From positions 3,968,001 to 4,032,000 of the forward strand of contig NZ_CP017770.1 of NCBI RefSeq assembly GCF_001857945.1: a stretch of 64,000 nt of DNA. The letters run 5' to 3'. Positions 26,239 through 35,067 of the stretch are shown here, piece by piece. Under the pieces are notes generated by a model that made no database searches, was not told the origin of the DNA, and saw only the letters and a program-made list of their open reading frames with translations. The DNA comes from Paenibacillus crassostreae (GTDB taxonomy: Bacteria > Bacillota > Bacilli > Paenibacillales > Paenibacillaceae). Position 1 is the stretch's first letter, and every line of letters begins with the position of its first letter. Made by a program: the position numbers and the translations under genes.

Positions 26239-26267
26239 TTGTACAAAAGGATAGTACATATTATAAT
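26239..26267 (+). promoter_or_regulatory. Predicted strong SigA promoter of the ytpB-like gene
   Basis: TTGTAC (26239-26244), exact 17-bp spacer, TATAAT (26262-26267), 50 bp before the start codon. Confidence 0.7.
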
Positions 26268-26316
26268 AATGATGATTTGATTTAATTATGTAGATACGCA
26301 TATGGAGGCACCGTCA

Positions 26317-27402
26317 TTGAGTAATCATGAGCAACGCCTAAATCAAGTTCCTCGTAATCCACTAAGTTTAATGGGCCGGGTATATAAACATATTTTACCG
26401 GAAGTACGTGCAGAACTGAGTGGTTGGCGAAAATTGGCAGCTGAAATACCTGATCCAGAACTAAGGATGCAAGCACTTGCTAGTATCAATACGAAACAGT
26501 TTCATTGTCAGGGTGGTGCTGTATATGCAGCGATCCATCAACCGGAACGAAGTGTATTAATTAGGCTAATCGTTTCTTATCAGACGATCAGTGATTACCT
26601 TGATAATTTATGTGATCGAAGTACTTCCATGGATCCAGCGGATTTCAAATTACTCCATCAATCTATGTTGGATGCAATTGATCCACGGGCAGAGCAACAG
26701 AATTATTATGCATTGCACCAGGAAGTGGATGATGGCGGTTATCTTTATAAATTAGTCGAAACTTGTCAGAGTTGTATTGTAATGCTTCCTGCATACAGTG
26801 TAGTACAACCTTACATAAGTGATCTAGCTTGCCTGTATACAGATTTACAGGTATACAAGCATATTGATCCAGAGAGAAGAGAAGTTGAACTTCTGAACTG
26901 GTGGTCAAAGCAGAAGCATCGAGCGCCACAATTAGAATGGCAAGAATTTGCTGCTGCTACCGGATCTACATTAGCTATATTTATGTTGTTTCTTGCTGCA
27001 TCGAATGTTGGTTTATCCGATAATGATGCAGCATCAATTCATAAAGCTTATTTTCCACATCTTTGCTGTTTACACATCTTGCTTGATTATTTGATTGATC
27101 AGGAAGAAGATCGATTAGGCGGAGACCTGAATTTTTGCAACTATTATAGTGATTCTGAAACCATGTTGCGAAGAATCATTATGATTGCAGATTCTGCAAG
27201 GAATGATGTTAAATTAATTCCTGCAACTCCTTTTCATCGAATGATCATCGAAGGACTATTAGCCATCTATTTATCTGATCCCAAAGTTAGTGTACAACAA
27301 GAAGTGGTTTCCGCATCAAAGCGATTGATGAAAGGAAGCCCCCTAAGCCGGATCTTCTTCTTCATGAATAGTCAATGGATTCGTAAATATTTATACAAGT
27401 GA
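26317..27402 (+). CDS. ytpB: Tetraprenyl-beta-curcumene synthase (YtpB/DUF2600)
   Basis: 361 residues from the TTG at 26317, which has GGAGG exactly 8 bp upstream; the ATG at 26302 overlaps that site. YtpB is a large terpene cyclase that turns tetraprenyl diphosphate (C35) into tetraprenyl-beta-curcumene, a precursor of spore sesquarterpenes (baciterpenol, sporulenes). The Asp-rich motif SDYLDNLCDR (residues ~93-102) and a second acidic motif DYLIDQEEDRLGGDLNF (~252-268) are present, with the family's usual length. No squalene-hopene-type cyclase (sqhC) or prenyltransferase is next to it here. Confidence 0.9.
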   Translation: MSNHEQRLNQVPRNPLSLMGRVYKHILPEVRAELSGWRKLAAEIPDPELRMQALASINTKQFHCQGGAVYAAIHQPERSVLIRLIVSYQTISDYLDNLCDRSTSMDPADFKLLHQSMLDAIDPRAEQQNYYALHQEVDDGGYLYKLVETCQSCIVMLPAYSVVQPYISDLACLYTDLQVYKHIDPERREVELLNWWSKQKHRAPQLEWQEFAAATGSTLAIFMLFLAASNVGLSDNDAASIHKAYFPHLCCLHILLDYLIDQEEDRLGGDLNFCNYYSDSETMLRRIIMIADSARNDVKLIPATPFHRMIIEGLLAIYLSDPKVSVQQEVVSASKRLMKGSPLSRIFFFMNSQWIRKYLYK

Positions 27403-27532
27403 ACTTAGATCATGCTTCCGATGTAGTTTATTCGAAGTAATGCAGGAAGTAATGCTCATAAACTTAGATCATGCTTCCGATGTAGTTTATTCGAAGTAAT
27501 GCAGGAAGTAATGCTCATAAACTTTTAGGAGG
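27402..27532 (+). repeat. Perfect tandem 59-bp leader repeat upstream of pfkA
   Basis: 27402-27460 and 27461-27519 are identical 59-bp copies, followed by AACTTTTAGGAGG, the pfkA ribosome site. The first copy begins right at the stop region of the ytpB-like gene. Each unit resembles the csp leader unit (ATGCTTCCGATG-TAGTTT-TTCGAAG...ATGCTCAWAAACTT). Two linked small ORFs fit it: 27440-27499 (MQEVMLINLDHASDVVYSK) whose TAA overlaps the ATG of 27499-27528 (MQEVMLINF), whose TAG overlaps AGGAGG. A CTTCCGA/TCGAAG hairpin recurs in each copy. Confidence 0.85.
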
Positions 27533-27540
27533 AAAAAATC

Positions 27541-28509
27541 ATGTCAGTCAAAAAAATTGCAGTATTAACAAGTGGTGGAGATTCACAAGGTATGAATGCA
27601 GCAGTACGTGCAGTGGTTCGTAGTGGTCTTTATCATGGATTAGAGGTGTATGGTATTCAAAGAGGATACCAAGGACTTTTAAATGACGATATATTCTCAA
27701 TGGATCTACGCAGTGTTGGTGATATTATTCAACGCGGAGGAACTGTTCTGCAATCAGCTAGATGTAAAGAATTTATGACTCCAGAAGGTCAACAAAAAGG
27801 TGCAGATATTTTACGTAAGCATGGAATTGATGGTTTGGTAGTCATCGGTGGAGATGGTTCATACCATGGTGCCAATAAATTGAGTAAGCTAGGCATTAAT
27901 ACCATGGCATTACCTGGTACGATTGACAATGATATTTCATTTACGGATTTCACGATAGGATTTGATACATCCGTAAGTATTGTCGTGGATGCGATTAATA
28001 AACTAAGAGACACAATGTCATCTCATGAACGTTCATCGATTGTAGAAGTTATGGGCAGACACTGTGGTGATATCGCATTGTATGCTGGATTGGCATCTGG
28101 GGCTGAGACCATTCTTGTCCCTGAGGTTCCTTTCGATATGGATGAAATTGCAACTCGAATGGAGCAGAACTTCGCTCATGGCAAACGTCATAGTATTGTA
28201 GTTGTTGCTGAAGGCGCGGGTAAGGGTGAAGACGTGGCTAAACAACTAGTTGAGCGTTGTTCGACATTAGAACCTCGCGTAACTGTCTTAGGTCATATTC
28301 AACGCGGAGGTACCCCAACGCCTGCAGACCGTAACTTGGCAAGTCGTTTAGGTGATTTTGCGGTACGTATGCTAATTAAAGGTGAATCCGATAAAGCTTG
28401 TGGGATCATTAAAAATGAGCTTGTTCTTACAGATATAGATAAGGTTGTTAACAGTAAGAAAGATTTCAATATGGAGTTGTATGAATTGGCAGCACGTCTT
28501 TCTCAATAA
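27541..28509 (+). CDS. pfkA: ATP-dependent 6-phosphofructokinase
   Basis: 322 residues, the homotetrameric bacterial type. Phosphorylates fructose 6-phosphate to the 1,6-bisphosphate. Present are the ATP site TSGGDSQGMNAAVRAVVR (residues ~10-27; Gln where Pro is common), GGDGSYHGA, the catalytic PGTIDNDI and the substrate motif EVMGRHCGDIALYAG. AGGAGG lies 8 bp before the ATG. In many Bacillales pfkA heads an operon with pyk; here it stands alone, with nothing coding for ~590 bp downstream. Translation may be governed by the doubled leader repeat it shares with csp. Confidence 0.97.
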   Translation: MSVKKIAVLTSGGDSQGMNAAVRAVVRSGLYHGLEVYGIQRGYQGLLNDDIFSMDLRSVGDIIQRGGTVLQSARCKEFMTPEGQQKGADILRKHGIDGLVVIGGDGSYHGANKLSKLGINTMALPGTIDNDISFTDFTIGFDTSVSIVVDAINKLRDTMSSHERSSIVEVMGRHCGDIALYAGLASGAETILVPEVPFDMDEIATRMEQNFAHGKRHSIVVVAEGAGKGEDVAKQLVERCSTLEPRVTVLGHIQRGGTPTPADRNLASRLGDFAVRMLIKGESDKACGIIKNELVLTDIDKVVNSKKDFNMELYELAARLSQ

Positions 28510-28601
28510 ACACTAATAATGAACTTTGACCCGTAAGATGGAAACTTTAAAAAAAGTCGCCACTTGCGGGAAGATCACTGAAAAAGTCCAGAAACAGTTG
28601 T

Positions 28602-28750
28602 TAGTGTGACCGCTACGATAACGGATTTTCCTTACGATCGCTGTTGCCCTCAGATTTCTTGATTGTATACCCACTATAGCGGATGAAATCCGAGGGCAAA
28701 GGCGAACGCTACCGCTTCTTCAGGACAATTCCGTTCTCTTCGCTACTTCG
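28602..28750. repeat. Long imperfect palindrome, probable dispersed intergenic repeat
   Basis: The core arms TTGCCCTCAGATTTC (28644-28658) and GAAATCCGAGGGCAA (28685-28699) differ at one base. Outer arms AACGGATTTTCC (from 28620) and GGACAATTCCGTT (to 28735) also pair, as do flanking CGCTACGATAACGG and CCGTTCTCTTCGCTAC. No ORF, target-site duplication or transposase is visible. Structure and setting fit a REP/MITE-like intergenic element. Confidence 0.6.
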
Positions 28751-28774
28751 AACTTAATACGTGATTCCGGTTTT

Positions 28775-28820
28775 CAGGCATCATTCACACGATCTATTTG
28801 TGCGATTGATGCCTGTTTTC
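28775..28820 (+). terminator. Possible pfkA terminator
   Basis: CAGGCATC (28775-28782) pairs with GATGCCTG (28808-28815), with CACA/TGTG pairing inside, followed by TTTTCGTAT. It lies ~265 bp beyond the pfkA stop. Confidence 0.5.
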
Positions 28821-28981
28821 GTATAATAAACTTATCAAATCCAGGCAGGTATTCGTGATGATCGATGAAGAATGACTTTTTAAAAAAGCTAGAGGCGCTC
28901 GAAAAGCAGAAGATGCGGAGGAAACGTTAAAACCTAAACTATGTATTTGAGTCATTCTGTTTGTTTTAATAGATTAAGAAA

Positions 28982-29030
28982 GAGAAGGCGCACCAATTTT
29001 CAAGTGGATGCCTTCTCATTTTATTTTTTA
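28982..29030. terminator. Terminator 3' of the anti-sigma gene
   Basis: GAGAAGGC (28982-28989) pairs with GCCTTCTC (29010-29017). The right flank is T-rich for plus-strand reading and the left flank gives TTTCTT on the minus strand, so it can end the minus-strand sigma/anti-sigma transcript. Confidence 0.65.
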
Positions 29031-29098
29031 ATATTACTTGTTAATTGCTTTGTTAGTGTATAGATGATTTTTATTGCTTCTTGCATATAATTGTCCCT

Positions 29099-30239
29099 TT
29101 ATTTAGGGGTCACAGGTATGGTTATCTCTAACTCGGGAATATACTCTACTTTTATATGTCCATCTGCGCCCATCTCGAATTCAGTAGTGTTATCTTTATA
29201 AACATGATGATATGGTTTTAAAGTTATTGATTTAGGAATGGATGCAAAAGGTTCGAATCGAGTATCCATGATTAAAACATTGCCATTCGTTGCACTAGAT
29301 CCCTGACCGCCAGTTATATGCACTTGTTCTCCTTGCTCATTAAATAAATGGTAGCCAATCGAATTTCGAGGTTCCAACGATGAAATCTTCATATTCTTGG
29401 GCACTTCTAACCGAGTAGTTAGATTAGTTGTAATTGGTGTAAGTTCAATTTTTTCAAGCTTTAAATTTATGTTCTCATATTTACGACTTATGGAAGGGGT
29501 AAGAACTACATTGTTCTTGGTGTTCATTTCTACTGGAATATTCAATTTAAATGGATCTTGAATTCCCGAGACTTCTAAATCCAAAGAGATTTCAAATTTT
29601 TGTGGGAAGGCTTCCCCCCCCTTGATTTCTCAGATCTGAAAATTCCAAGATCATTGCATTTGCATCCGGACTCGGTTTCAAAGCAACACCTGTGAGATTA
29701 CCTCCCCCTGTAGTCGAATAGGATTTAAAAGACTGCCCTTTAATGGAGACAACTGCGCCATTAATTGATTCTATTAAACTTTTCTCAAACAAATCTTTAT
29801 CTGAAACTTTACGTTTGATTCCGATCGATACACGAGTACCATCGAACGCTACAACCGTTGCCTGTACTGTCAAACCATTATGAGTATCGCTTGCATTAGG
29901 ATCGGTAAAAAGCCCTTTTTCATCTGCAGCTTTCAAACCAAGATCACCAGCCAATTGAAATATACTATCCATCCCTGGAATCTGTTTAATGGAAGCTGCC
30001 AACGTCGGTGAAATAAACCCAGTAGCTGTTACAACAGTGAAAATACTAATAGCTGCCGCAATAACTACCAGTGCCCTACGCCAACCCTTTCGCTGATGAG
30101 TAACTCTTATAGTATTCATAGTATTTTTATCATAACGTTCCATGATACGATCAGTTAAATTAACTTCAACTGGTGTTTCTAAAATTAACTTTTTTAGCTT
30201 TATGATTTCATTAACTTCCAAATCGGTATGATTCTTCAT
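29099..30239 (-). pseudogene. Anti-sigma factor (DUF4179/DUF5643) broken by a frameshift at a G8 tract
   Basis: Two reading frames make one protein. The N-terminal part starts at the ATG at 30239 (AGGAGG upstream) and has a cytoplasmic sigma-binding region, one membrane segment (about residues 53-75, LVVIAAAISIFTVVTATGF) and the start of an extracellular DUF4179 domain. It runs out of frame at eight G (C8 at 29614-29621 on the plus strand). With seven G the text continues NQGGEAFPQKFEISLDLEVSG into the downstream frame, which ends at 29099 and resembles DUF5643. The full product would be ~379 residues. This is a sequencing error, a fixed mutation or a slippage switch. It overlaps the sigma gene by 29 bp. 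Confidence 0.75.
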
Positions 30240-30780
30240 GTTTTTTTCCTCCTAGTTTTTTTTCGTGAATTAATTTTTTGTGAATACGTTCATATTTTTT
30301 TCGGAGAGTGGCTGGTTTAAGCCCCATAATGAAAGCCATCTCATCGTAACTGTACTCTTCAAGAGATCGTAAGAGTAAGATTTGCCTTTCTTCTAAATTG
30401 AGCTTGTCTAAACACTCATCAATAAACTCCGAATATGTATGTTCCTGTTCTTGTTGTTTGTTCACCTGATACTTTTTTAATGATTCATATTCTTTGTTTC
30501 TCTTCTTAATTAGATCAGTACAGTGATTTTTAGCAATTTTGTATAGCCATGAAGAGAGTGAATTAGTATAAGTAAAACTGTTAATATGATCTAGTGCTTT
30601 GATAAAAATATCTTGAGTAGCATCCTCAGCCTCTTCTTGATTCTTCAATAGATAATAACAGTACAAATATATTTTCCTTTGAAAACGGTGTATAACCACA
30701 GAATAAGATTGCTTATCTCCTTGCTTAATATTGTCTAATATCAACTTCATATCCAAATCATTCTGCTGTAAATTATTCAT
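30211..30780 (-). CDS. ECF-type RNA polymerase sigma factor
   Basis: 189 residues. Sigma region 2 spans ~20-90 (FQRKIYLYCYYLLKNQEEAE and DATQDIFIKALDHI, then WLYKIAKNHCTDLIKKRNKE) and region 4 ~120-180 (LNLEERQILLLRSLEEYSYD, EMAFIMGLKPATLRKKYERI). Region 3 is absent, as in ECF sigmas. AAGGAGG lies 6 bp before the ATG. The partner anti-sigma factor is encoded downstream with a 29-bp overlap, a coupling that normally keeps the two in balance. If the anti-sigma frameshift is real, this sigma factor may be constitutively active. Regulon unknown. Confidence 0.9.
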   Translation of the reverse strand: MNNLQQNDLDMKLILDNIKQGDKQSYSVVIHRFQRKIYLYCYYLLKNQEEAEDATQDIFIKALDHINSFTYTNSLSSWLYKIAKNHCTDLIKKRNKEYESLKKYQVNKQQEQEHTYSEFIDECLDKLNLEERQILLLRSLEEYSYDEMAFIMGLKPATLRKKYERIHKKLIHEKKLGGKKHEESYRFGS

Positions 30781-30848
30781 ACGAAACCTCCTTCACATAC
30801 ATATATAACTAAAAAACTTTAACTTTTGTGACAAAGACAATCCTTGTT

Positions 30849-30888
30849 CAAAAAAATAGCGCCTATGTCGGTGGAACGACATAGGCGC
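30849..30888 (-). terminator. Terminator of the DUF4015-MATE unit
   Basis: GCGCCTATGTCG pairs perfectly with CGACATAGGCGC (12 bp, 6-nt loop) and, on the minus strand, is followed by TATTTTTTT. It lies 67 bp beyond the MATE gene stop codon. Confidence 0.9.
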
Positions 30889-30954
30889 GATAACATACCT
30901 TCCTAGGTATATCAAGAGATCCGGCAAGCAAACAAATAAAAATGTGCTACTGAA

Positions 30955-32313
30955 TTAATCGCTTGTTACTAATGCGAATTTTCGCTGAATACTCATTAGA
31001 CGTCTAAGTAGTAGAATCGCTCCAATAGCTAAGCCGGTAATTAGACCAATCCAATAACCATCAGGTCCAAGGTTCGTATAATTAGCTAGGATAAATCCTA
31101 CAGGGAGTCCAATAATCCAATAAGCCAACAATGCAATAAGAAAAGCTGGTGTTACATCTTTGTATCCTCGTAATGCACCTTGTGTTGGTGTTGCGATCGC
31201 ATCGGATATTTGAAAGAATATCGCATAGACTAAGAAATGCTGGATAAGATCGATAATATGAGCTTCGTCCGAATAAAGAGACGCAATTGGTTTACTAGCG
31301 AATATAAGAATAATAGCCGTCAATAGAGATAAGGCTACTGCGAAGCTAATACCAATAATAGCATATTGCTTGGCATCCTTATTGCGGTTAGCTCCTTTTT
31401 CATAACCAATTAATATCGTAAGGCTCATACAAATACTTAATGGAATCATATATAACGTAGTAGCAAAATTTAAAGCAGCTTGATGCGCTGCAATCGTAGC
31501 AGTACTGAATTGTGACATTAATAGGGTTACCGCGGCGAATACAGCTGTTTCAAAGAAAATAGAAAAGCCGATAGGAACGCCAATATTTAGAAGCTCTTTC
31601 CAAGATCTAAAAGAAATGAAATGTAATTTTCGAAAAATACCTAACTTGGCAAATGGGTGTTTACGGTGAACAAACCATAATGCAATGATAAAGATACACC
31701 AGTATGTAATTCCAGAGGCAACACCAGCACCCGCGCCACCCATTTGAGGAAATCCATATTTACCAAATATCAATGCATAATTTAGTGTGACATTAATTGG
31801 CAAGGAGATTAGCGTGATGATCATTGAAATTCGTGTTTCTCCGAGTGCGTCGATTAAACAACGTAGCACCGTATAACCGAATAATGGGATAATTCCGATA
31901 GAAATACCTAATAGGTATTGAAAGCTGACATGACGAACATTATCAGCTAAATTCATTCCTTCTAATATGGGCGGCACAACAAATGATCCGATAAGTAAGA
32001 CTAATAGTGCAAGAATAAATGATAGCCAAAGTGCTTGTATGACATGGTAAGCAATATTGTTTCGCTGGTTATTGCCAACTAGATGTGAAACTATAGGAGT
32101 AAGTCCTAATAGAATCCCAGTAAGACCTACCTGAATGGGAACCCAAAGGCTAGATCCAATAGCAACTCCAGCGAGGTCAATAGAACTGAACTTACCAGAC
32201 ATGTTAGTATCAAAAAAGGTAATTGCTGATAACGTTATCTGTGTAATTAAGATGGGAAGTAATATAACTAGCAATTGTTTGAATTTGTCTGCAATGGTTG
32301 TTGTAGGTTTCAT
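30955..32313 (-). CDS. MATE family efflux transporter (NorM-like)
   Basis: 452 residues, about 12 transmembrane helices in two homologous halves. The N-terminal VILLPILITQITLSAITFFD and MSGKFSSIDLAGVAIGSSLW are the standard first helices; AALNFATTLYMIPLSICMSLTI is the matching part of the second half. MATE exporters expel cationic drugs or metabolites using Na+ or H+. The ATG shares four bases (ATGA) with the stop of the upstream DUF4015 gene, so translation is coupled. Substrate unknown. Confidence 0.9.
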   Translation of the reverse strand: MKPTTTIADKFKQLLVILLPILITQITLSAITFFDTNMSGKFSSIDLAGVAIGSSLWVPIQVGLTGILLGLTPIVSHLVGNNQRNNIAYHVIQALWLSFILALLVLLIGSFVVPPILEGMNLADNVRHVSFQYLLGISIGIIPLFGYTVLRCLIDALGETRISMIITLISLPINVTLNYALIFGKYGFPQMGGAGAGVASGITYWCIFIIALWFVHRKHPFAKLGIFRKLHFISFRSWKELLNIGVPIGFSIFFETAVFAAVTLLMSQFSTATIAAHQAALNFATTLYMIPLSICMSLTILIGYEKGANRNKDAKQYAIIGISFAVALSLLTAIILIFASKPIASLYSDEAHIIDLIQHFLVYAIFFQISDAIATPTQGALRGYKDVTPAFLIALLAYWIIGLPVGFILANYTNLGPDGYWIGLITGLAIGAILLLRRLMSIQRKFALVTSD

Positions 32314-33503
32314 TTATAGATAACATCTTTACTATAACGATTATTTGCATTCCATAATAGATATTCGTGAACTCCCATATCTTTCAGCGCTCGAATCTGT
32401 TCTTCCACTTCAGTTTTATCATACTTCGTGTAATGTCCGCTTCCAAGCCAGCTGGCTGTGAAATCTTGAATCCAAGGTCGTATGATTGGTTTTTGATCTC
32501 CAAGTGGCTCTAGCTTTTTGTGAGTGTCCACCATAGAACCTTTGATGACGTTATAGGGTTCTTTATCTGGATTTGTTGCTCCGTACCAACCTGTAGAGTA
32601 ATGACTTGGATACACCATAGGAGCAATTACATCTACATTTTCGGAAATCTTCACGAAATCCTGGCCAATACCCTCAGCCGTAGGAACAGAAGCTGCATAT
32701 CCAAAAATATCAACTGATACACGTATACCTAGTGGTGTGAGCTCTTGACGAGCGTACTCTACGAAATCAGAAACGATATCTGAACGAGTCTTTTCATTTT
32801 TTGTATACGTCAAATAGTCTGCGCGTTTCTCAAAACCTTCGGGAAAACGAACGTAGTCAAATTGAATTTCTTTAAAACCAAGTGCTGCCGCTTCTTTAGC
32901 AAGCTCGATATTATAATCCCACACTTCTTGACTATAGGGATTCACAAACCCATCACCATTGCCATTCTTCCACAGTGTTCCATCTCCTTTTAGGAATGAT
33001 AGTTTCGGCTGTTTCTCAGCGAGAATGGTATCTTTGAAGACTACGATACGAGCAATAGGGTACACTTCATGCTTCTGAAGTCGCTCCATCAATAGTTGAA
33101 TATCTCCGATAAATGGTTTAGGTTCGCCCAACTTCTGTAAAGTCGGGTTATTCGTTTTATATGTAATATACCCAGCATCATCTTTAATATCTATCACCAT
33201 CGCATTAAGCTCAGTTGAATCGATAAGTTCAAGTAGTTCAGTCATACGTGAACCACCGGCACTATAGGCTGTGACATAAATTCCTTTAACGATAGGAGCG
33301 TCTAGTTGTGGATCAACCTTAATCGAAGAGTTCGCACCATCTTGTGGCGTCTTTTCCAGTGTAATGTTTGTGTTGATTGGTTGTGACTCAGTGATAATAG
33401 AATAAATAGATGATGTCAGATTGTTAACCGTCTTATGATGATCTGTGTGAATATCTGTTGTACTGCCTACGACCATTAACAATAATGCCCAAATGATGTT
33501 CAT
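32310..33503 (-). CDS. DUF4015 putative glycoside hydrolase, exported
   Basis: 397 residues. A hydrophobic N-terminus (IIWALLLMVVGSTT, residues 3-16) acts as a short signal or anchor, then a linker leads to a TIM-barrel-like domain from ~residue 70. Family features are VKGIYVTAYSAGGS, NAMVIDIKDDAGYITY, FKEIQFDYVRFPEG, VSVDIFGYAAS and VIAPMVYPSHYS. The conserved acidic residues resemble GH13/GH18-like hydrolases, but no substrate has been shown. AAGGAGAGAGAG precedes the ATG. It overlaps the MATE transporter gene by four bases. Confidence 0.85.
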   Translation of the reverse strand: MNIIWALLLMVVGSTTDIHTDHHKTVNNLTSSIYSIITESQPINTNITLEKTPQDGANSSIKVDPQLDAPIVKGIYVTAYSAGGSRMTELLELIDSTELNAMVIDIKDDAGYITYKTNNPTLQKLGEPKPFIGDIQLLMERLQKHEVYPIARIVVFKDTILAEKQPKLSFLKGDGTLWKNGNGDGFVNPYSQEVWDYNIELAKEAAALGFKEIQFDYVRFPEGFEKRADYLTYTKNEKTRSDIVSDFVEYARQELTPLGIRVSVDIFGYAASVPTAEGIGQDFVKISENVDVIAPMVYPSHYSTGWYGATNPDKEPYNVIKGSMVDTHKKLEPLGDQKPIIRPWIQDFTASWLGSGHYTKYDKTEVEEQIRALKDMGVHEYLLWNANNRYSKDVIYK

Positions 33504-33654
33504 TTTCTCTCTCTCCTTATATGTTCTCTATTTATAATTATATAGAACACTAGAAAGTTAGAAAGAACAGGATTGTAACATATTTGTGTATTTCTTAATA
33601 AAAAAATATATAATATCCTCTACTGCCTATAACTTCCACCTAAAATATGGATGT

Positions 33655-33702
33655 AATTAAAATGCCACCTTATTCCCTTTAAAAAAGAGAATAAGGTGGC
33701 AT
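33655..33702 (-). terminator. Terminator after the 67-residue gene
   Basis: ATGCCACCTTATTC pairs with GAATAAGGTGGCAT (14 bp); on the minus strand it is followed by TTTAATT. It lies 20 bp after the stop codon. Confidence 0.75.
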
Positions 33703-33721
33703 CGGAATCTGCGTATCTTGA

Positions 33722-33925
33722 TTAATGAAGTTGTGCTGAATTCTGGTGTTCACAGATGCTGAATTGGATGATCTCCATAGCATCATTTGGTTCTAGGAAA
33801 TGAAATCCATCACGTAGCATAATGAGTAAATTGAGCTCATTTTGTTTTAAGAACGGCATCATGTCTGGATACCAACGCATTACAATGTCGGACAATTTTA
33901 CCGATTCCATTTCCATATCTATCAC
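33722..33925 (-). CDS. Small hypothetical protein
   Basis: 67 residues, not recognised. Acidic and Met-rich; residues 10-45 (SDIVMRWYPDMMPFLKQNEL then LLIMLRDGFHFL) look helical, without a membrane segment. AAGGAGG lies 4 bp before the GTG at 33925 and 13 bp before an in-frame ATG at 33916; either could be the start. It has a dedicated perfect terminator (33655-33702), which supports a real, separately transcribed gene. Function unknown. Confidence 0.6.
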   Translation of the reverse strand: MIDMEMESVKLSDIVMRWYPDMMPFLKQNELNLLIMLRDGFHFLEPNDAMEIIQFSICEHQNSAQLH

Positions 33926-34092
33926 CCTTCCTCCTTCGAATTCTTTACCACTACAATTTCTTGAGTAATGAATCGGAAAAGTCTTTAGTGCCTAAGCATG
34001 AAGAGTGAGGCAGAAACCTTTGGTGAAAAATTGGAACCGTACAAACTAAATATATCATAATTATAACGAGATGACACTTCTATTCCTAAAAA

Positions 34093-34914
34093 TCACCTTC
34101 TGCGGAAGGAACCCATTACACCAACGGTTTCCACAATATTAACAAATGCATTGGGATCAGCTTTTTTTATAATGCTTCTCAGCTCTGCTAACTCGTATCG
34201 CGTAGTTACAGTCATTAACATATCGCGGGACACATGGGAAAAAGCACCTTCAGTTTTAATTAAGGTTACACCACGTGGGATCACAAGCAATTTGGAAAGA
34301 AGTTCCTCAGTGTGATTGGTAATAATATAGACAGTTACTTTGACATGGCTAATATGAATCAGATCCAGCACCTTACCGGTAATGTACATCGATGCCATAG
34401 AAGCTAAGGCGATATTCCAATTGTCATTGAAATAACCTGCAGCAAGAATAACTAAAGCATTCATACCCACGAGAACATTCCCTACAGGGAAATCATATGT
34501 ACGTGTGACAAGTGAACCGATAATGTCAAAGCCACCAGTGGATCCACCTACACGAAATGATAATCCACTACCAATTCCTATTAACACACCGCCGAATACA
34601 CTAGCTAGTAGCATATCGGTCACGACTAAATTAACGGGTATAACAGCGATGAACCATGTGGTTGCAGCGACGGAAAGAATGCTTAATCCAATAAACCTTT
34701 TCCCTAATTTAAACCATCCAATCATTAATATAGGAATGTTAACGAACAAGTACAGAATGCTAACATCCCAATTGCTGAAATAACTAATGAGAAGGGATAA
34801 CCCAGAAACTCCACCACTTAGCAGCTGATGAGGAATCAGGAATAGGTTAAAACCACATGCAATTGTGATTGCACCAAGGATGATAACTAATATGTTCCAA
34901 AATTTTTTCAACAA
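34093..34914 (-). CDS. YitT family membrane protein (DUF161 + DUF2179)
   Basis: 273 residues. Five to six membrane helices fill residues ~5-180, with the conserved FLIPHQLLSGGVSGLSLLI and FRVGGSTGGFDIIGSLVTR loops, followed by a cytoplasmic DUF2179 domain (~215-270; IPRGVTLIKTEGAFS). The start is a TTG preceded by AAAGGTGGG. Bacillales carry many paralogues (YitT, YpjC, YqfU, YvjA, YxkD); none has a settled function, though transport or membrane signalling has been suggested. It is divergent from the cshA leader. Confidence 0.9.
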   Translation of the reverse strand: MLKKFWNILVIILGAITIACGFNLFLIPHQLLSGGVSGLSLLISYFSNWDVSILYLFVNIPILMIGWFKLGKRFIGLSILSVAATTWFIAVIPVNLVVTDMLLASVFGGVLIGIGSGLSFRVGGSTGGFDIIGSLVTRTYDFPVGNVLVGMNALVILAAGYFNDNWNIALASMASMYITGKVLDLIHISHVKVTVYIITNHTEELLSKLLVIPRGVTLIKTEGAFSHVSRDMLMTVTTRYELAELRSIIKKADPNAFVNIVETVGVMGSFRRR

Positions 34915-34996
34915 AATGAACCCACCTTTGATGTTATGTTAAAGTAAATATTTATTTAAACTTCTGCTATTGTAGTAGTAATACCAAATCGTTGTG

Positions 34997-35005
34997 TGAT
35001 ATAAT
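34997..35005 (+). promoter_or_regulatory. Predicted extended -10 promoter of cshA
   Basis: TGATATAAT is a perfect extended -10 sequence. It implies a 5' leader of about 245 nt before the TTG start of cshA. Confidence 0.5.
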
Positions 35006-35067
35006 ATATTGGATGTTCTTGAGTAGGGTTGTACAATAGTATTATTTTCGATTATTTCGGTAAAATA

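Larger units (their letters stand above)
28510..29098. other. 589-bp non-coding stretch after pfkA
   Basis: It contains a long palindrome (28602-28750), a hairpin at 28775-28820 that may end the pfkA transcript, a 21-codon frame at 28865-28930 (MKNDFLKKLEALEKQKMRRK and one Arg) with no ribosome site, and the hairpin at 28982-29030. I see no convincing gene. Confidence 0.6.

Noticed and set aside
23435..27532. Direct repeats could suggest a CRISPR array
   Set aside because: Only two ~60-bp units at each site, adjacent without unique spacers, ending at ribosome sites; no cas genes.
28865..28930. 21-codon frame beginning MKNDFLKKLEALEKQK
   Set aside because: Lacks a ribosome site and any family match; could be a gene remnant but support is too thin.
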